DNA of 64,000 bases from Chryseobacterium herbae (GTDB lineage: Bacteria > Bacteroidota > Bacteroidia > Flavobacteriales > Weeksellaceae): assembly GCF_025154075.1 (NCBI RefSeq), contig NZ_JAOAMU010000001.1:457991-521990 (forward strand). Direction: 5' to 3'. Position 1 is the stretch's first letter. Every line of letters starts with the position of its first letter. The notes under the pieces were generated by a model. It saw only the letters and a program-made list of their open reading frames with translations, made no database searches and was not told the origin of the DNA. Both the position numbers and the translations under genes were made by a program. This document shows positions 60,784 to 64,000 of this stretch, piece by piece.

Positions 60784-62478
60784 TTACGCCAGTTTCATTA
60801 AAAGAACGTCGTCAATTTTCTCTACTTTCACCAAATTATTCTTAGTCAAAGTTTTAGACGCTTTATCCCACTTCTTACCGGAAAGCTGACTTTGTTGTTT
60901 TACATCATTCAATGCAACTTGCTCGCCTGACTTTAAGATTTCCAGAATCACTTTTTCATCTTCACCTAGTTCAATCTGAGGAACCGTTTTCTCCGGTCTC
61001 ATCTGAGGGAAGAATAATACTTCCTGGATAGATGCATTGTTTGTCAAGAACATGATCAGTCTGTCCATCCCAATTCCTAATCCGGAAGTTGGAGGCATAC
61101 CGTATTCCAATGCTCTTAAGAAATCCTGGTCAATGAACATCGCTTCATCATCTCCTCTTTCTGACAGAGCCATTTGAGATTCGAAACGCTCTCTCTGGTC
61201 AATCGGATCATTCAGCTCGGAATAGGCATTAGCAATTTCTTTTCCACAAACCATTAATTCAAAACGCTCTGTTAAACCTTCTTTGCTTCTGTGTTTCTTC
61301 GTCAATGGAGACATTTCGATCGGATAATCCGTGATGAATGTCGGCTGGATGAAGTTTCCTTCACACTTTTCACCGAAGATCTCATCAATTAATTTTCCTT
61401 TCCCCATCGTTTCATTCACGTCAATTCCGATAGATTTAGCAAAATCAAACAGTTCCTGCTCAGTTTTTCCGGTGATATCGAAACCTGTATATTTTTGGAT
61501 CGCCTCGGTCATAGAAACTCTTGGATAAGGTGCTTTCCAGTTGATTGTATGTTCTCCGAAAGTAGATTCCGCACTTCCGTTCACCTGATTGGCACAGAAT
61601 TCCAACAGTTTTTCTGTGAAATCCATCATCCAGTTGTAGTCTTTGTATGCGACATAGATTTCCATCGCTGTAAATTCAGGATTGTGGGTTCTGTCCATCC
61701 CTTCATTTCTGAAGTTTTTAGAGAACTCATACACCCCGTCAAAACCTCCAACAATTAGTCTTTTAAGATATAATTCGTTCGCGATTCTTAAATATAATGG
61801 AATATCTAAAGCATTATGGTGCGTGATAAACGGTTTTGCTGCCGCTCCTCCCGGAATCGACTGCAGGATTGGTGTTTCCACCTCAAAATATCCGGCATCG
61901 TTGAAGAAAGTTCTCATCGCATTGAACATTTTTGTTCTTTTCACGAAGATTTCTTTCACCTGAGGGTTAACCGTTAAATCTACATAACGCTGTCTGTATC
62001 TCAGTTCAGGATCATTAAATCCGTCGTGTACTACTCCATTTTCGTCAGTTCTTGGTTGAGGAAGCGGACGTAAAGCTTTAGTAAGAAGCGTAAAATTCTT
62101 TACTAAAATTGTCATTTCCCCTACCTGAGTAGTGAATAAAGTTCCTTCGATACCGATAATATCTCCGATGTCCAAAAGGTGTTTGTACACTTCATTATAC
62201 AGTTCTTTGTCATCACCCGGACAGATCTCGTCTCTGTTGAAATAAACCTGGATCTTACCCTTAGAGTCCTGCAATTCAGCAAAAGAAGCCTTCCCCTGAA
62301 TTCTGCGGGACATCAATCTACCAGCGATCTTCACCTGTTTATTCTCAGAAAAATCCTGTTTTATAGATTCTGTAGTATCTGTAATCGTATACTCCTCCGC
62401 AGGGAACGCATTTATTCCCATTTCAGTAAGCTTGTTCAGCTTTTCTCTTCTAATGATTTCTTGTTCTGATAATTGCAT
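60784..62478 (-). CDS. lysS: Lysyl-tRNA synthetase (class II)
   Basis: A 564 aa enzyme charging tRNA-Lys. The OB-fold anticodon domain spans ~50-150. Class II motifs: motif 1 FFNDAGYFEVETPILQSIPGG, motif 2 FSKNFRNEGMDRTHNPEFTAMEIY, motif 3 GIGMDRLIMFL. The C-terminal ~60 residues (KVILEILKSGEQVALNDVKQQSQLSGKKW) are an extra helical tail compared with E. coli LysS (505 aa). A -7 element TAAATTTG sits at 62501-62508 upstream. Confidence 0.96.
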   Translation of the reverse strand: MQLSEQEIIRREKLNKLTEMGINAFPAEEYTITDTTESIKQDFSENKQVKIAGRLMSRRIQGKASFAELQDSKGKIQVYFNRDEICPGDDKELYNEVYKHLLDIGDIIGIEGTLFTTQVGEMTILVKNFTLLTKALRPLPQPRTDENGVVHDGFNDPELRYRQRYVDLTVNPQVKEIFVKRTKMFNAMRTFFNDAGYFEVETPILQSIPGGAAAKPFITHHNALDIPLYLRIANELYLKRLIVGGFDGVYEFSKNFRNEGMDRTHNPEFTAMEIYVAYKDYNWMMDFTEKLLEFCANQVNGSAESTFGEHTINWKAPYPRVSMTEAIQKYTGFDITGKTEQELFDFAKSIGIDVNETMGKGKLIDEIFGEKCEGNFIQPTFITDYPIEMSPLTKKHRSKEGLTERFELMVCGKEIANAYSELNDPIDQRERFESQMALSERGDDEAMFIDQDFLRALEYGMPPTSGLGIGMDRLIMFLTNNASIQEVLFFPQMRPEKTVPQIELGEDEKVILEILKSGEQVALNDVKQQSQLSGKKWDKASKTLTKNNLVKVEKIDDVLLMKLA

Positions 62479-62500
62479 TTCTTATTTTTCTAAAAGCGTA

Positions 62501-62508
62501 CAAATTTA
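62501..62508 (-). promoter_or_regulatory. -7 promoter element for lysS
   Basis: Minus strand TAAATTTG matches TAnnTTTG, 23 bp before the ATG at 62478. Confidence 0.55.
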
Positions 62509-62539
62509 GGCATTTTTAGTGATTTGTCAATGATGATTT

Positions 62540-63005
62540 TTTTAATTGTGAATGGTCAATGGGGAATTTGCTTCGCAGGGAATTTATTGATGGAGGTTAT
62601 CATTAGAATTAAACGTTAAACGTGAATGGTGAATGGTCAATCTGCTTCGCAGTGAATTCGTTGATGAAGATTATCATTGGGACTAGCAGTTAAAAGTGAA
62701 TAATGAATGGTCAATCTGCTTCGCAGTGAAGTTATTGATGGAGGTTATCATTGACGAATAACGGTTTAAATGTGAATGGTCAATTATGAATCTATTTCGT
62801 AGTGAATTTATTAGAGGATAGTATGAACAGTTTAAACCAACGCCATCAATTTTGAATGGGCTCGCAGGAAATTTCTTTGAACAAATTTATTATTGGCAAT
62901 TGACTTGCGCTGCAAAATTCACAATTGAAATTACCTCCGGCCATTAAAACTATTCACCCAGAATACCATTCACCATTGACTTGCGAAGCAAAATTGACAA
63001 TTCAC
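62540..63005. repeat. GTGAATG/GCTTCGCAG tandem repeat array with inverted right end
   Basis: Four degenerate units of ~74-76 bp, aligned on GCTTCGCAG at about 62570, 62644, 62718 and (decayed) 62794. Each contains GTGAATGGTCAAT, GCTTCGCAGTGAA and usually GATGGAGGTTATCATT. The sub-unit is again mostly 7 bp (GTGAATG, GTCAATC, TGCTTCG, CAGTGAA). The right end (62895-63005) carries the inverted form twice (ACTTGCGAAGCAAAATTGAC). It lies between rlmF and lysS. Confidence 0.85.
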
Positions 63006-63006
63006 T

Positions 63007-63933
63007 TTAAAACGAAGCTTTCCGATATTTCTGAGGAACAAAAGTCCATGCCAGCATTCTGCTTACTTTTTGGCCCTGAGCCATATCAATGGTTTTGACA
63101 TCTAATGCTCTGACTTTCTTCAAAAGGGAATTCAGCTTAGGAAGATTATCTTTTTTAGAAACCAAACACGTAAACCAAAGCACCTGTGAGGAATACTGAG
63201 CACTTTCCTCAATCATTTTTGAGATAAAAGCTATTTCACCGCCTTCACACCACAATTCTGACTGCTGTCCGCCAAAATTAAGCAGAGGTTTTTTACCCTT
63301 AGATTTATTAATGTTTTTTGTTTTTCTGAGATTTCCCTTCATGGCAGATTCCTCGGAATCATGGAAAGGAGGATTGCACATAGAAAATGTAAAACGGTCA
63401 CCGTCCTCGATGATATTTTTGAAGATATGATGAGAATCAGGCTGCTGTTTTAAATGAATAGCAGATGATAAATCCGGGTTTTCATCCAAAATACGCTGAG
63501 CATTTTCAAGAGAACTTTTATCAATATCTGTCCCAAGCATTTTCCAACCGTAAGATCTGTGGGCTAATAAAGGATAAACAAGATTTGCTCCTGTTCCGAT
63601 ATCTAAACCCGATACAGAAGTCCCGGTCGGGATTTCAGCCTGTTGTTCGCCTAAAAGATCTGCGATATAATGGATATAATCGGCACGTCCGGGAATAGGA
63701 GGACACAGATTAGTCTCAGGAATATCCCAGTTTTTAATGTTATAAAAATGTAAAAGTAGCGCCTGATTAAGCAGTTTGACCGCTTTGGGAAGACTAAAAT
63801 TAATGGTCTTCGTTTCGTAAGCATTAACGAAGACATAGTGTTTCAGTTCTGGCACACAAGAAATAAGCTGATCAAAATCATAGGGATTGCGATGCAGATT
63901 TCTTGTGTGCAGACTGGATTTTTCAGTAGTCAT
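63007..63933 (-). CDS. rlmF: 23S rRNA (adenine(1618)-N(6))-methyltransferase RlmF
   Basis: A 308 aa SAM-dependent methyltransferase. N-terminal LHTRNLHRNPYDFDQLI is an RlmF signature, SAM motif I is SGLDIGTGANLVYPLL (from ~108) and the catalytic motif is NPPF at 187-190 (SMCNPPFHDSEES). It methylates A1618 of 23S rRNA. Full length. Its start lies 2 bp after the stop of a cytochrome c gene, so the two may be co-transcribed. A repeat array follows its stop. Confidence 0.93.
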   Translation of the reverse strand: MTTEKSSLHTRNLHRNPYDFDQLISCVPELKHYVFVNAYETKTINFSLPKAVKLLNQALLLHFYNIKNWDIPETNLCPPIPGRADYIHYIADLLGEQQAEIPTGTSVSGLDIGTGANLVYPLLAHRSYGWKMLGTDIDKSSLENAQRILDENPDLSSAIHLKQQPDSHHIFKNIIEDGDRFTFSMCNPPFHDSEESAMKGNLRKTKNINKSKGKKPLLNFGGQQSELWCEGGEIAFISKMIEESAQYSSQVLWFTCLVSKKDNLPKLNSLLKKVRALDVKTIDMAQGQKVSRMLAWTFVPQKYRKASF

Positions 63934-63935
63934 AT

Positions 63936-64000
63936 TTATTTTTTCTGACTCAAAATATATTCTACCATTTTTTTAGCATCTTCTTTAGACACCTGTGGAT
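63936..64000 (-). CDS. C-terminal end of a c-type cytochrome (cut by window edge)
   Basis: Only the last ~21 codons are present: PQVSKEDAKKMVEYILSQKK and stop TAA at 63936-63938. This is the typical C-terminal helix of class I c-type cytochrome domains (P-x-V-S/T-x-x-D-A-x-x-M-V-x-Y-I-L). The haem-binding CxxCH and the rest lie outside. It could also be the tail of a larger dehydrogenase with a cytochrome domain. Confidence 0.7.
   Translation of the reverse strand, partial: PQVSKEDAKKMVEYILSQKK

Overview
The window looks like a chromosomal segment of a Flavobacteriia member close to Chryseobacterium (Weeksellaceae). This rests on several lines of evidence. Type IX secretion is present: porT, and a secreted LPMO with a T9SS C-terminal sorting domain. 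Many promoters match the Bacteroidota -7 element TAnnTTTG. A 6S-like RNA lies between zapA and rny. A GLPGLI-family protein, a PorT/UbiE gene pair, menaquinone synthesis and a cydAB oxidase also fit. The DNA is AT-rich. No tRNA, rRNA, CRISPR array, insertion sequence or prophage was found.

Layout. 1-4.4 kb: cut DUF2891 protein, DUF4349 lipoprotein, eRF1-like protein, chitin-active LPMO. 4.8-9.4 kb: RsmI-like methyltransferase, LMW phosphatase and dnaA on minus, then a thioesterase and pheA on plus. 9.7-13.4 kb: secreted and membrane proteins (C1q-like, DUF2339). 13.5-18.9 kb: rarA, yidD, lgt, nnr, mscL. 19-24.4 kb: serA-like, HAD, AhpD-like/AraC pair, idi, gcvT. 24.4-34.3 kb: a Cys-rich double-glycine peptide, PhoD, ArsC-like, thioesterase, GLPGLI, a fluoride riboswitch with a CLC-F transporter, LysR plus YeiH, a second Cys-rich peptide, an MFS transporter. 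34.3-40.1 kb: rny, 6S RNA, zapA, coiled-coil protein, porT, ubiE, a membrane protein and a FabH-like synthase. 40.2-49.4 kb: metallophosphoesterase, degenerate deacetylase, Tdh-type dehydrogenase, ggt, dicarboxylate symporter, lipid kinase, DUF3298 lipoprotein. 49.5-55.4 kb: three DUF3857/transglutaminase-fold paralogues plus a 38-codon remnant. 55.7-64 kb: DUF5684, gyrB, cydAB, lysS, rlmF and a cytochrome c tail cut by the window end.

Most genes are housekeeping and stand alone or in short operons separated by clear hairpin terminators. Functional clusters are zapA-6S-rny, porT-ubiE, cydAB, LysR-YeiH, and fluoride riboswitch-CLC-F. There is no obvious large accessory island.

The most unusual material is intergenic. 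At least eight spacers carry degenerate tandem repeats whose unit is 7 bp (families CAACTAG, GACATCA, ACTCTGA/CTCTCAA, AAACCCG, GGTTGCA, GTGAATG). Three spacers share the same ordered set of blocks. Also notable are a pair of TIR-bounded non-coding elements, two six-cysteine double-glycine peptides with no local export genes, and the DUF3857 trio, in which the outer two paralogues have lost the catalytic Cys and His kept by the middle one.
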